Shown here: positions 45,088-56,714 of the stretch, in pieces | How the letters are laid out: each line of letters opens with the position of its first letter | How positions within the stretch are numbered: position 1 is the stretch's first letter | Assembly: GCF_963576545.1 (NCBI RefSeq) | Contig: NC_083639.1 | Span: 28,499,329-28,563,328, forward strand | DNA from: Limanda limanda | Taxonomy: Eukaryota; Chordata; Actinopteri; Pleuronectiformes; Pleuronectidae | Reading direction: 5' to 3' | DNA: 64,000 bases | Notes under the pieces: generated by a model | Told to the model about the DNA's origin: nothing | The model's database searches: none | What the model saw: the letters and a program-made list of their open reading frames with translations, nothing else | Position numbers and translations under genes: made by a program

Positions 45088-47846
45088 GTGCGTCTTCTGA
45101 GCTATGAGAGCGACACCAAGTTTGCTGCTGCAAAGACTTTGAGTTTGGAAGACGCACATTTGATTTGAATCTCAACTCATCCTCACTCTGTTGCACAAGA
45201 GGAGGAGCCGGGGATCGAGTCTGCAGTTCAGCTCCTGATGAACTAACACAGTCACAGGACAAAAACCTGTTGTTTCGTGCTGACATCTGTTTAATAGTTT
45301 AATTGAAGGTTATTTTAAGATCTCTGCATTATATTAGATATTCATTGGGAAATGACAAGATGTTGAAATCACTCTAACGCAATAGATTCCCGAATGCAAC
45401 CTCTTCCACAACTAAATTCAAAGTGTTCTTCCTTTGACCATTTTCTTCCCATTCACCCAGTTACAGGACCATCTGTTCCATGGTTCCTTCCATGACTCCT
45501 TGGTTCAGACGACAAACACTTGGATCACGTACATGTCGAAACTCAAGTTTTTCTTATAAATATCGTACAGGGAAGTTTCGGTTCTTGTTGTGGTGAGACT
45601 TTGCTCATAATTCATGTCCATGTTTCTCTCTTTCCACTGGTAGAGTAACAGAAGAGAGCTGAGGTGTGAAAGTCTTTCTGCTCGTCCCTCGGTCTCAGTT
45701 CAGCTCAAAGGTCGACCGGCTCTGTTCTGTCAGCGGCTGCCTGAACCACGAGCCCCCCCCGAGACCTTCGTCTGGCTCCTCATCCTCATTTTAATTCCTC
45801 ACACGTTTTTTTTTTATATACTTCCTCAGGACTTGGAGTCTGAATTCACCTTGAACATTTTTAACCTTTTACTTTGAAAAGGTTCTGATCTGACTGACTA
45901 TTTGAATAAGTGTAGAATGTTTTATTTCACCTTGACTTTTATATTTCTGCCAGAATGTTCAAGTAATGTTCAAACTGCATGAAACATCTTCTTAAAATTG
46001 CTTAAAATTCTTAAATATTAAATTGTAAAGAACCAGATAGCTGTGTTTTCAAATGTATCATAGGCCTATAAATTATGTTTAAAATGACTATCATTATTAT
46101 TCATACCCTGTTCACATGAAGTTGAATGGTGTTTCACAGAAGTTAAGACAGAAGAAAGTAAATACGACTGAGACTATTTGGGTAAAGTTGGGTTTTAGGT
46201 TAAAGTACAGTTGGTTTAATAATAACAGGTTGTTCATTAATCTCTATGTTCACAACTTGAATCGGTGGCTTCACGACCTGGAACATGCATTTTAAAAGTG
46301 AAACCAATCTGGGAATTTAAATTCGTTTTAATTCCTCCACTTTACCAGAATCAGATCACCTGCACGAGCTCTACACTTCACGAGTCCACGATGTAAAGTT
46401 AGAGAACAAACAGATTATCACACTGGATTAATGAGGTTGTTTTTAATCGACCTCAGTCAAATGCAGATTGTGAGTGATCACATGATTAATCCTCTGCTCT
46501 GTCGAGATGACACGATAACACTGATATCGCTCGAGTTTCACATGTAGCCAATGAGATGCGAAGGACGATATGATGAGCGTTGTTGATCCCTGAGGCGAAA
46601 CTGGGTCACTCTGCAAAAACCCACTAAAAATAAACACACTAAAAGATGTTTAACACTGAATATGCATCATCTTGGCCTCAGTTATGCTAATTTCTTCCAA
46701 ACTTGCGTTGCAATAGATGTCTACGCTCATAGAGAGTTTCTACTTTTTCTTAATTATAATTACATGCTATTTTGGGGCCATACAGGATATTCTCATTAAA
46801 GAGAAAGGCAACTTTAGCTTGGTTTGTGTGTTTGGGTTGTGGGTCGATAGAGTTTGCACTTTGAGTTCATTCTGAAAACTGGTAACTACCTGATTACAGA
46901 TACAACTTGATAAACGTATCAAATTGAAACTAGAAATGCATTAAGAGAGATGCAGCTTTTTCCATACTTTAACAACAACGAATGTTAAGTTGCTCATTTA
47001 TAATAAAGATAATATGACTAACATCTTTATTTCTCACAGCACTTTTCAAAGCATAAAATGCCGCTTTGCAAGAAGATTAAAACAGTTGAATCAGAAGAAG
47101 TGATGCTTTAATGTATTATTACGACAATAAATAATGTAAAACAATAAAATCTGATTTTTAGAAAAGGGGGCGACGTGATGTAAACGGATAAAAACAAACA
47201 AGACGGTGGGAATTATTTAAATCCATGTAAATATTAATGGATTTAACCTGGGACTGGATCAAAGACAACATGTCTTCACCTCCTGCTGTGACCTTTGACG
47301 GATTTGACACTAAATCCAAAGCTCAGGTCCTGATCGTACCCACAACAAACTTGAATCCAAACTGTATGAAAACTTCTTGAGTTTCTGCCGTGACAGACAA
47401 ACGCCTCAGATTACAATACACCGAGCTGAACAGCAGGGGTGTAACTATGGCAACCACTGTTCCTTCTCCTGAAGTTGCTGCTTGTTTCTAAAACAATGTA
47501 AAACTGAATTATTTCCCGTTTCTCTGACGACTCTCTTCCCTCAGCTGCACCCACGGCCCGTCCCTACGAGAATCAGGTTTTATCTGCACTCGTGTAATCA
47601 TGCAGTAAAAAGATGCTCATGCATTTAGAGAAAAACAACAATAAATCTGTGTCTCTGTGCAGGAACATATTGTTTATTGCTCTCAGTTGAAGAATCGAGC
47701 AAATAACCATCAGGTAGCAGTCGCTTCCGAAATGAAAACCTCGACCTTCAAGAGTCTGTGGACGAGTTTTCAAGCTGTTTTCACTGTTCAAAGGAATTCA
47801 GGGGAAACTGCCCGACTGTAGTTTTTTAAAACTGATCCAATAAACC
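45087..47846. other. No gene recognised
   Basis: Mostly AT-rich DNA without recognisable exons or repeats. Confidence 0.55.
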
Positions 47847-48227
47847 TTAAAGGTTCAGGGTGTAATATTTTGGTGGAAAGTATCTATTGGGAGAAATAGA
47901 TGATAAAATAATCCTAGTGGTGTTTTCACTTGTGTGTTTCCTCAAATTTGTGCTAATGTTGTTTTCTTAACCTTATATATTAAAATAATTTATATTTAAA
48001 TACTTTATATTGACATCAGGAGCGAGTCCTCTCTTTACGGAGGCAGCCATGTTTTTTTCTACAGTAGCCCAGACTGGACAAACTAAACCTTTTGAGTTTC
48101 TTTGACAACTGAAGCTACCACAGGTTCTCTCTCATGTTTGAAAGGGGAGGGGGAGGTGAGGGTGGTTCAGCTGCAACAGGACACGTCACCACTAGATGTC
48201 ACTACATTCTACACACTGGACCTTTAA
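47847..48227. mobile_element. Complete TTAA-flanked MITE (piggyBac-like), 381 bp
   Basis: The left end reads TTAAAGGTTCAGGGTGTAAT and the right end, reverse-complemented, TTAAAGGTCCAGTGTGTAGA, an imperfect terminal inverted repeat. TTAA at both ends is the target of piggyBac-type transposons. Internal words (GAGCGAGTCCTCTCTTTACG, AGCCCAGACTGGACAAAC, ACCACAGGTTCTCTCTCATG) match a repeat I recall from many percomorph fish. No transposase is encoded. Confidence 0.75.
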
Positions 48228-48747
48228 TGCTGTTTTACTGCACATTAGTTATTTTTAACCAAATTACCACTTACATGTGTGTCATTTAAAATCCTTTGCT
48301 GGACTTTTGAACAGTTTAAAATCCCCTCAGACAGTTTGCGGTACAGTCTCCATTGGCCTCATTGTTTTTTACCCACATCCAATGTCACATGTCATTACCT
48401 GCCCTGCCTGGTGCCTTCTTTGTGCTGTGAGCTTAACTTTTAAATCGTAAACCAATTTATTCAATTATCCGTCCGTCTCAGTTTCTCCTCCGATGCTGAT
48501 GTTGCCATTTAACCAGTGTTTGGAAGTCGTTCAGCCTCTTTAGCCGTTGACAGACGTTCTCAACAGGCTGATTCTATTTCTTCTCTCCATCTGCGCTGCT
48601 TTGGACGAGAGTTCCATTGTTTCCCAGTGAAAAGACCGTTCAGCCACTTCACTGGTTGTGAACAAGCCGGGAAACTCATTTCTTTCAGCAGCAGCGGCAA
48701 ATTCATCCCAGAACTCAGCTGACTGGTTCATTATTATTTAACAAATG

Positions 48748-48749
<2 letters not shown>
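48228..48749. other. No gene recognised
   Basis: Non-coding; overlapping 60-codon frames on both strands near 48.6 kb are not supported. Confidence 0.5.

Positions 48750-48809
<60 letters not shown>
48750..48809 (+). repeat. (TG)30 microsatellite
   Basis: 60 bp of uninterrupted TG. Confidence 0.95.
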
Positions 48810-48810
<1 letters not shown>

Positions 48811-51045
48811 AGTGTGTTTGTCAGTGTGTGCGCTGGGTTACCCACTAATCAAAAGGCAAATATTTTGTCATTTATCTTGTGATTAACAATCATTTATCAT
48901 TGTCATTGTAAAGAGGCTCCTGCTGGTTCAGACAGATATTTATGGTGATGGAGCTTTTAGAAATGTTGTGAATCGTTAACTTCTATTATTCTGCAACACA
49001 ATCTGAAGAGCTGCTGTTATAAAATATGACAAATCAAACTAATTCTGTATCTTCTATAGAGTGTGTACTGTGTGATCGAGAGAGTGTTAGTCAGCAGGTT
49101 TGAATGCTTCTTGTTTTTCAGTTCCATTATTTCATATTATTGTTTTACTGTTGTTTATTTTTCAAACTTCTGTTACAAACACAATACAAACGAGACACTT
49201 CAGCAACCACGATGATTCACAAACAACAAAGCATCACAAATTAACCATAATAGACTATTTGCTCATTTCCTATATTTTTCTGTTGTAAATATGTATTTTG
49301 CCATTTCTTTCGAAAAACAAGAGAAATCTTCAAAACGACTGAAGTTTGTTTGAAGGACACATTTTGATGTTTGGTCAGAATAACATATAAAACATTTTGG
49401 TTGGAGTCTAAAGTAAACAAGGACTGTTTGAGCGTAACACACTCACATCAGCCGGTTGTTGCTGTCAACAGAAGAAAAACAAGCAAACACGAGAGCCTCC
49501 ATATTTTACTTTCTCTCCATCTGCTGTTTTGAATGTGATTATTTATTTCCCCCAGTTAAGATGAAGGTTCGCCTCATGCACTGGGATCTGGCTGCCGATG
49601 GTAAATTTCCCGACCCGACCAGTTTGCTTTATGTGTCAGTTGCTGCAGAAGTTCTGCTGCGACAGGACTCGGAGTTCCACGGTGTGACTCATCATATCAG
49701 AGCACGAGCTGCAATTATACGAGATGGAAATCGAGCCGTCGTGGAAATCACGCAGAGTTTCAGCAGCGGATGCAAAGAAAAACAAACCGAGTCTGAACGG
49801 TTGTGACTTAACGGTGTCTTAGATTCAAGCTCACAAACACAATCATGAAGAGTCGCACCGTGTGCAAGGAAACACAACAAATCCAGGGGTCATTTAATTA
49901 CAGTGACTGAATCTTATATTAAATATCTGCAGGTACTTTGGAGAATATAAAACTTCATGATACAGAGTCTGATACAGATCTATATTACTCACTAAGTCAA
50001 TATTGTCCAGTGATATGACATCTGCTGTTAATATTTTAAACGTATCATTTTCCCAACTGACAATTTTCTCTGCAATAATTAGTTTTTGGCTTCACACAAA
50101 TAAACATATTTAGATTTACTAGCTATTTAATTACATTCAATTCTGAATTGAGGGAAGAATAAATGTTATTTGGAGTCATACTACACAACACTTTAAAATA
50201 TGAAAAGCATTTTTACACCTTTGTGTTAATAAACGACACTATTTTGATAGACACCCTTTCCTATTTCCTATTTAGTTTAATTTAAACTGCTGACAGTGAA
50301 TGAGCTGAAGAGTTTGCATCCAGTTTATAATCCTGCTCCTGCTCTGGGTCCCGTTGCTTCTGGAACTCACAGTCCAGCCTGTTCATCACGTTCACTCTCC
50401 TCCACACCTGGGCTTTATCGTGGCTTTTCGAGCCATTTGCCCGAGGTGAATAGAACAGTTGCTGCAGGGCACAGCGCCTGTGCTCATTCACATTTAGCAC
50501 AATAGAACAGTTGGCAGTTTTCCTGCTGCTCACTCGTGGCGTGGAGCCATGTTGGCAGGAGGAAATCCTGCTTTCACACAGATGTGATGGACCGACCCGC
50601 TCTCAAAGCAAAGGTTTATATTTTCCAGCATCCCATCGTTTCCTTCCTGTACTTCAGTTGATATTGTAAATCCTCAGCCAACGCACACACAACATTGACA
50701 CACACATGTTGTCCAGAGACGATTCATACTTTCCTCCTCTCACCTACCGTCACTCACTGCAGAGCAGAGCTGCCATAAGACCTGCAGCTAACGAGCAGCT
50801 CGACTCGACCTGTCGAAGGTGTGTGTGTCTCTGACTGAGAGGAAATGGGATTTTATTTTTGTGGCAAAATTTCAGGTATTAAAAGTTCACCCTTCTAAGC
50901 TTTTTACTGTCTTCAGGGTAGAAAAGCCTCCAAAACCACCATTCAGTTTTAAATGCTGAAAACTAATTTGAATATTTTTCAGATCCAGGAGCTATTAAAC
51001 AAGAAATATAGCAAAAAAGCAAATTATCCATAAACCTGGAAAAGA
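48810..51045. other. No gene recognised; repeat-poor segment at 49.55-49.80 kb
   Basis: The 116-codon + frame at 49456-49806 has no known motif and no good splice sites. The segment is repeat-poor and could be a conserved element, unproven. Confidence 0.45.
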
Positions 51046-51200
51046 TTCAATTCAATTGTATTTGTCCAAAGCTAAATCAGAGCAAACAGAACCTCAGTGG
51101 GCTTTGCATATTAAGGTTGTGGCTTTAGGAAACAAGAGAGAGACCCAACAGATCCAACAATTAGCAAACGCTTGGTGACAGTGGAGAGAAAAATACTATT
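51046..51200 (-). mobile_element. Possible non-LTR retrotransposon / SINE 3' end
   Basis: GATTCAATTCAATTGTATTT, then CAAAGCTAAATCAGAGCAAA, CAATTAGCAAACGCTTGGTG, ACAGTGGAGAGAAAAA. It follows the order of a common teleost repeat that ends, on the minus strand, in AATTGAATTGAAT. The copy is strongly diverged. Confidence 0.45.
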
Positions 51201-51217
51201 AGAGTGGATCGATGCCA

Positions 51218-51310
51218 GAAGATCACCCCCTGGTGGCTGGCTGCAGCAGAGGTTATAAACCCCACCTCATCCATGTCAGCAAGTGGGACATGGACCAAAC
51301 TGAAAAATCT
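51218..51310 (+). repeat. Dispersed repeat with CCCCCTGGTGG core, copy 4
   Basis: GATCACCCCCTGGTGGCTGG, CTGCAGCAGAGGTTATAAAC, CCCACCTCATCCATGTCAGC, AAGTGGGACATGGACCAAAC. The fullest copy in the window, adjoining the retroposon-like segment on its left. Confidence 0.65.
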
Positions 51311-52519
51311 CAATTCCAACATTACTTTTATTCCAATGAATGTTCAAGTTTTAATTTTTCCATGCATGAAGCGGTGCGTGACCTTGATACTGAGGCTTGA
51401 TACGAGATCCCTACTGTGTGTTCGTTGGTTCAAAAATGATTTCAATGTTATTTGTTTCTGTTTTAAAGTCTTTCCACGCTTCCCTAACGTCAAGCCCCTG
51501 AGTCACAGTTCACTGCTGCAATAACAAAACAGTTGCCAATCTTTTTAATTCCTGGCTTCGCTGGTTAACAGTTTCACACTAAAGTTTACCCAATGAGGAG
51601 AGAAGAAGAGTAAACAAGTCTGAGACCCCGGGGGGTGTAATCGCCTCAGATGAATCCCAGGTCAGATGACGACTGACGCCCTGCAGCAGAACATGGATAC
51701 CACACACGTGTTGGAATCCACTGGTCTTCTCATCACAGACACTAAACATGAACGATCTCCTGTTGCCTTTGATGCTGGAGATCAAAGCAGCCGACAAATG
51801 GCACAAAGTTGTGTGAGTAAAAAACAACAACACATGCTCTGTTGTGTTGGCACGGAGCTGGGGAATCGGGATGTTTTTGCCTTGATACGCTCGTGTTCCC
51901 CTCTTGTTTTCAAAGTGACCTTTCCCCCCCCCCGCCCGCGGTGTAACGGCTGTTTGATGCTGTTTGAAGTGCGGCCGCTGCTGTTTCTGCTGAGTGATTA
52001 GAAAGATTGTTTGATGAGAGGATGTAGGGGGGGGGGAGGAAAATAACACTCACCCTCATGTACATTTATTACTATACACTTTCATATATTCACCCCCCCC
52101 CCCCCTCTCTCTCTCGCCTCACTGGGCTGTTTGTGTGCGATCAAAGCCAGTTAAAAAAATAAAATCTCACAAAAAATAATTCGGAACTCTCTGTGAAACG
52201 CCGTCGAAAAGTCTTTGAAGAACATGAGGTATCCGACAAACTGTGGCGTCCAAACCAAGCGGCTCAGAGCTCATTAAGTGGGAGCGCTATCTAATTAGAT
52301 CAACACAGCAAACACACAACGAGGACAGAGTCACAAACTCTTCTGTCCCTGCAGCAGGACGACAATGACCCGGACATCTCGAAGAGTTTGACACACGAAA
52401 CAACACTTCTGGGTTCGGGACTTTATTTCCGGCCGGGACAGAAACAAGTCTGATGCCGTGAGGTGGAGGAGGGGAATCTGTTTGACTTTAAAATCGATCA
52501 CCGGGACGAAGCAGAGGGT
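51311..52519. other. No gene recognised; C/G homopolymer runs
   Basis: Contains a C run at 51926-51936, a G9 run near 52027 and C13 at about 52093-52105. The AT-core words near 52275-52305 (CTCATTAAG, TCTAATTAGA) look like homeodomain sites, but nothing more can be said. Confidence 0.5.
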
Positions 52520-52822
52520 TTAAAGGTGACATATTGTGAAAATTCCACTTTTGTAGTGCTTCTACACGTTAATTTGGGTATCTAGCATGTCTACCGCTGT
52601 TGTCTGCACAGTTTCTCCCAGATCTCTGTCTCCAGTCCAGTTATCTTTTTATTACGAAAGCCCAGACAATCTGAGGAGGGCTGCTTTAGACAGGGTAAAA
52701 AAGGGTGCTGTTTTAAATGATCCTTGTGAAATTTTGACCAAAATATGTTTCAGACATTTCATTAAGACCCCAATGAACCATATCAACTGCGGTAAAATGG
52801 GCATAATATATGTCTCCTTTAA
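52520..52822. mobile_element. TTAA-flanked MITE, 303 bp
   Basis: The left end is TTAAAGGTGACATATTGTGA and the right end, reverse-complemented, TTAAAGGAGACATATATTAT. It is bounded by TTAA on both sides. The body (TTTCTCCCAGATCTCTGTCT, AAAGCCCAGACAATCTGA) matches a common teleost element as I remember it. The 88-codon frame inside it is not a gene. Confidence 0.75.
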
Positions 52823-52934
52823 AGTAAGTTACCAAACTCGGTGCATCGCCTGAAGGACAAATCCACTTCTTCTAATTTAACAATGGAAAGTCGGTTGCTG
52901 TGCCAGGTGCACAGATGGGTTTTGGCATTCCTCC

Positions 52935-53075
52935 GTCAGTCTACCCATCCATCCATCCAACCATCCATCCATCCATCCCATATCTATACCACTCATCAGT
53001 TGAGGTAGTTGGAGCCAATCTCATTCGACACAGGGCGAAAGGTGAGATTCACCCCGAACATGTTTCCAGGTGGGT
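52935..53075 (+). repeat. Interspersed repeat with (CATC)n, copy with GGAGCCAATC
   Basis: CATCCATCCATCCAACCATC, ATATCTATACCACTCATCAG, TTGGAGCCAATCTCATTCGA, CACAGGGCGAAAGGTGAGAT, TCACCCCGAACATGTTTCCA. It corresponds to a widespread teleost repeat whose consensus, as I recall it, has GGAGCCAATCCCAGCTGACA and GGGCGAAAGGCGGGGTACAC. Confidence 0.6.
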
Positions 53076-53920
53076 TCCATCTTCTGTTCCCTTTAAAGGC
53101 TCCTAGCAGATTTGCCGAGGAAGCTGGAGCGATGCTTTCTACAGAAGCTCTGGATGTTTGTGTGCATGAAGCCAAACATCCTGTGTGTAGTAACACGCGA
53201 GGGGATGCAAGTTGTGCAACCGCCTCGGTAACGCACCCTTGAATTAGCAATTTTATACCGTGCCACTGACTTTGGACCAGTTCGATAACACAATCACGTT
53301 TTGCTACCTCGAGATAACTGTTCACCAGTAAATTGCCCGGACGCACACAGAGAACCACGCCTCCTTCTGGGCACTCGGAGGAACAACAAGTGTTTTAACC
53401 ATCCGCGAGGATTCAGTAACTGACAAAGCAACCGACTAAGATTAACAGAAAAGTCACAACGCTCCTTTTCCTTTGTGTTGAAAAGATCAGCCAGTAAGAC
53501 GGAGGCATTACCAACGATGGGTGAAAGAAGAACCAATACCTCGTTAGAATAGAACGGAATTTGGGGACTAAAAGCAAAATTGCGAATCCAAATTATAGAA
53601 TTTTGTCTAGAAATGTTTCTCCTGTGTTATAATACCAACACAGAAATGATTGAATTAGCTCTTTAGTTTACAGTGAACTATTCTTCACTCAAAACCCAGA
53701 GAAACTTTCTTCTCACGACAAACACTCTTCAGGACGATAAACAAAATTAGCAGCATCAATATCGTCAGCAGCTCAAAAACATGGTTATTAATAATTTGAG
53801 AAATGCACATTTTAAAAGTTGGTAAAGAACGTGCATGAAGAGATTTTTGAATTGACTCTACTGTCTTTATCTAAGAAGATAGAAGCCACATGTGCACCTT
53901 CTCAGAATCTCTCTCATACG
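53076..53920. other. No gene recognised
   Basis: Overlapping open frames on both strands (up to 120 codons on minus at 52996-53358) have no recognisable domain. Confidence 0.5.
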
Positions 53921-53921
53921 A

Positions 53922-53959
53922 AACACACACACACACAAAACACACACCTGTACAACATG

Positions 53960-53996
<37 letters not shown>
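53922..53996 (+). repeat. (CA)n microsatellite, interrupted
   Basis: Two CA runs, 53922-53948 and 53961-53996. Confidence 0.93.
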
Positions 53997-53997
<1 letters not shown>

Positions 53998-54064
53998 GCT
54001 CACCGCTGATGCAGAGGCTGAAGCGGCAGAGTTCGTCACACAGCGTGTCCGGGCTCTCCAGCTC

Positions 54065-54428
54065 TCCTGGTCCTCCTCCTCCTCCTCTCCCTCCTCCTCC
54101 TCCTTCTCTCCTCTTCTTCCTCGGCGACATCCTCTTCACCATCTTCATCACTCGCTCCACTTTGTCCATCCCGTCTCACCGGAGTTCACCTGTGAGCCGC
54201 CGATGTCGTGTCTTCTCTGGTTCTTATCGCACTTGTTTCCTCTTCACCTCCTTCTACCTCTTCTTTCTGTATCTCTCTGTAAATCCTGATAACTTTACTC
54301 TACCACTTCTTCTCTCGTCTTTCCAGCAGAGTGGCTCACTTGCTTTCCTGTAATCCCTTCTCTCCCTCTCTCCTCGCTCTGCTCTTTTCGTCTTCACCTT
54401 CAATTTTCTTTCTCCCCCCCCCCCCCCC
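54065..54428 (+). repeat. Pyrimidine-rich tract with TCC repeats and C15 run
   Basis: CTCCTCCTCC repeats at 54070-54115, pyrimidine-rich DNA to 54413, then a C run at 54414-54428. A purine-rich stretch of opposite bias follows at 54585-54630. Confidence 0.8.
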
Positions 54429-54761
54429 GTCCGCTGCAACACCTAACTGGTCAGGTTCAGTCGCACAAACACGTCGGCCATTATCTATTTCTTTTCTCTT
54501 TGTTCTTCTTCTCTTCTGTTTCCTTCCTCTTCTTCCTCGGCTTCCAGAAAAATCCAGTGAACAAAGCGAACAGAGAAGTGAGACACTGAGGGAGCAGGGA
54601 GGAGAGGGAGAAAGGGAGAGGCAGAGCACTTGCTCTACCCCTCCTCTCTTGCTCGATCCCCCTCTCGGTCTCTCCCTCACTTTCTCTTTGCCTTCAAAAC
54701 TCCCAGCCTGTGCTTCCAGAGAAAAGGGAACAGTCTCTGCAGTTCTATGCTTCATTATCTT

Positions 54762-54780
54762 ACACACACACACACACAAA

Positions 54781-54827
<47 letters not shown>

Positions 54828-54847
54828 ACACACACACACACACACAG
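54762..54847 (+). repeat. (CA)n microsatellite, 86 bp
   Basis: CA repeats with AA and GA interruptions. Confidence 0.95.
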
Positions 54848-55980
54848 ATAAACAGTTTCCACAACAGCCACTTCGATGACTTTAATCAATCCCTGTGTTT
54901 CCCTCCTGATTCTTTCCCTTTCTCACTTTCCCCCTTTTCTATATCTCCCACCGTCCATATTCTATTTGTTCCTTTGACATCACCTTTCCTCCACACCTCC
55001 ATCGTTAGTTCTCTCCCTCCGTCCCTCCCTCTCCACCTATCTCACTGACCCTGACACAATCCAATCTCTCCTCACACCTCCGTCTCATCCAACCCTGTGA
55101 GTCTCTCTCTCTCTCCGTCTCTCTCAACACCCCCGTCCGTCCTCCTCTCTGTCCGTCTTTCATCCATTTCTCCCTCTTCCGTCTCTCCACCTCCACCTGT
55201 TCTCATCTGCTCTTTAATCTCAATTACGTGTCTCTCCATAATTGGCTCATCCTCTCCTCTGAAGGGAGACTCACACAAACACTCAAATGAAAACCGACCA
55301 TTAAACATAACAAGCACCAGCCTCACCTTAACCAAAAGCTAAGTCTCACACTTACCATGAACTCAACCCTCCAAATGTCTCTGTGGATAAGTGTGTATTC
55401 AGATATTTTACAAATTGAGATAGAAAACTTTTACTCTGTCAGTCACAGGATTCAAGTCTCAGCAATACTTGTATTGCAACTCCAGTAATGGAAAACACAA
55501 CGTGCAGAGAAACGTGCACACGCATTAAGCGGATGTACAGAAAATGAAGGGATGCTGCTTGGTTCGGTCTCGACTGGTTTAGTCAGCACTCCTGCTTGAT
55601 GTCTCCATCCCAGAAAACCAACTTTCTCGACAGCAGCTGAGAAGTGAGGCTGAGCCGAGCGTCTGAGAAAGGAAAGGAGGTCATCTGCAGACAGGCAGAC
55701 ATCCTGAGCAGAGAAAGAAGTGTGTCCTCAGCTCACAGTATCACAACTTCCAAAGTATCACAGACTCTGCAGGAGTCAGAGAGACAGAAATAGATTCCAT
55801 TCAGCGCTCGGCTCTGTCAGCGGATTCCAGGACCTAAAACCAGTTGTTTCTTACACTGCAGAGCATCAGGGGGGAAATTCAACTTCCAGGAAGGCACAAG
55901 GGATTCCATGCACTCGCCCAGTGGCCTGTTTGTGTTGGGAAGAAACTCAAAGCATTCAGACGACTTTCATCCATAAAACC
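54848..55980. other. No gene recognised; pyrimidine-rich left part
   Basis: 55.0-55.25 kb is strongly C/T-biased; the rest is ordinary non-coding DNA. Confidence 0.5.
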
Positions 55981-55984
55981 ATCC

Positions 55985-56095
55985 ATTCTGAGCTGGAGCC
56001 AAACCCAGCTGACGTTGGGCGAGAGGTGGTCTAGACTCTCTGGTCACCAGCGTATAACAGGGTAAACACATAGAGACAATCAACCATTTGCATTC
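55985..56095 (+). repeat. Interspersed repeat (GGAGCCAA-CCCAGCTGACGTTGGGC)
   Basis: TGAGCTGGAGCCAAACCCAG, CTGACGTTGGGCGAGAGGTG, GGTCACCAGCGTATAACAGG, ACACATAGAGACAATCAACC, ATTTGCATTCACA. Same family as at 34855 and 52935, retaining the right half those copies lack. Confidence 0.65.
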
Positions 56096-56127
56096 ACAGC
56101 TGAAGCAGACACAACTTTACATTCCGT

Positions 56128-56520
56128 TTAGATTAGATTAGATTCAACTTTATTGTCATTGCACAGTACAAGTACTTATACAACGCAATGCAGTTTAGCG
56201 TCTAACCAGAAGTGCAAAAAAAGGCAGTGAAAGTGCAGAGTATTGTGCATATTTAAAGTGAATATGTAAATAATTAGATCTGTACAGTAAGAAATATATA
56301 TGGAATATTACAGTATTAGGAGGAATTGTATGATATAAGAACGATGAATACACTATGAGCAAGATAAATATATAAATATATATAAATATGAATACACTAT
56401 AGGCGGGATAATACAGTAGTAAAAAAAATAACAGTCTAGTGCAAATTTTCAAATGTTCAAATGTTCAGTGGTTGGAGGAGGGTGTGTGGCAGTCCAAGCC
56501 AGGGTGGACTTTCAAGGAAC
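56128..56520 (-). mobile_element. 3' end of a non-LTR retrotransposon (RTE/Expander-like)
   Basis: Read on minus it ends GTGCAATGACAATAAAGTTG, AATCTAATCTAATC: a polyadenylation-like AATAAA followed by a short ATCTA-type tandem tail. The body (CTGCATTGCGTTGTATAAGT on minus; TGCAAAAAAAGGCAGTGAAA and CACTATGAGCAAGATAAATA on +) matches a frequent teleost LINE 3' UTR. The family name is from memory and not certain. No reverse-transcriptase frame remains. Confidence 0.55.
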
Positions 56521-56714
56521 CTCTACACAGGTCTGGTCCAAGTAGGAGGCTAGATTTCAAATAGTAGATGAAATTGAGTTGGTGCTATCACCATTTTCAT
56601 GTGTTTATCCCCATAATATAAATTTAGGTAAACAATTAATTTCCCATCTATCAATGCTTCCATGTACAGTTTGTTCCTTTGTGCCAACTTTGCTAGTTTC
56701 TGCCTTCCGCGACC

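Noticed and set aside
49456..49806. 116-codon + frame in repeat-poor DNA
   Set aside because: No known motif and no convincing splice or start context; kept only as a possible conserved segment.
51579..52049. 156-codon minus-strand frame
   Set aside because: No domain recognised, and a 111-codon frame overlaps on the other strand; likely chance.
52587..52853. 88-codon + frame
   Set aside because: Lies inside the 303-bp MITE at 52520-52822.
52996..53358. 120-codon minus-strand frame
   Set aside because: Overlaps the (CATC)n-associated repeat and has no family signature.
54331..54879. 182-codon + and 169-codon - frames
   Set aside because: Composed of pyrimidine-rich and CA-repeat translation.
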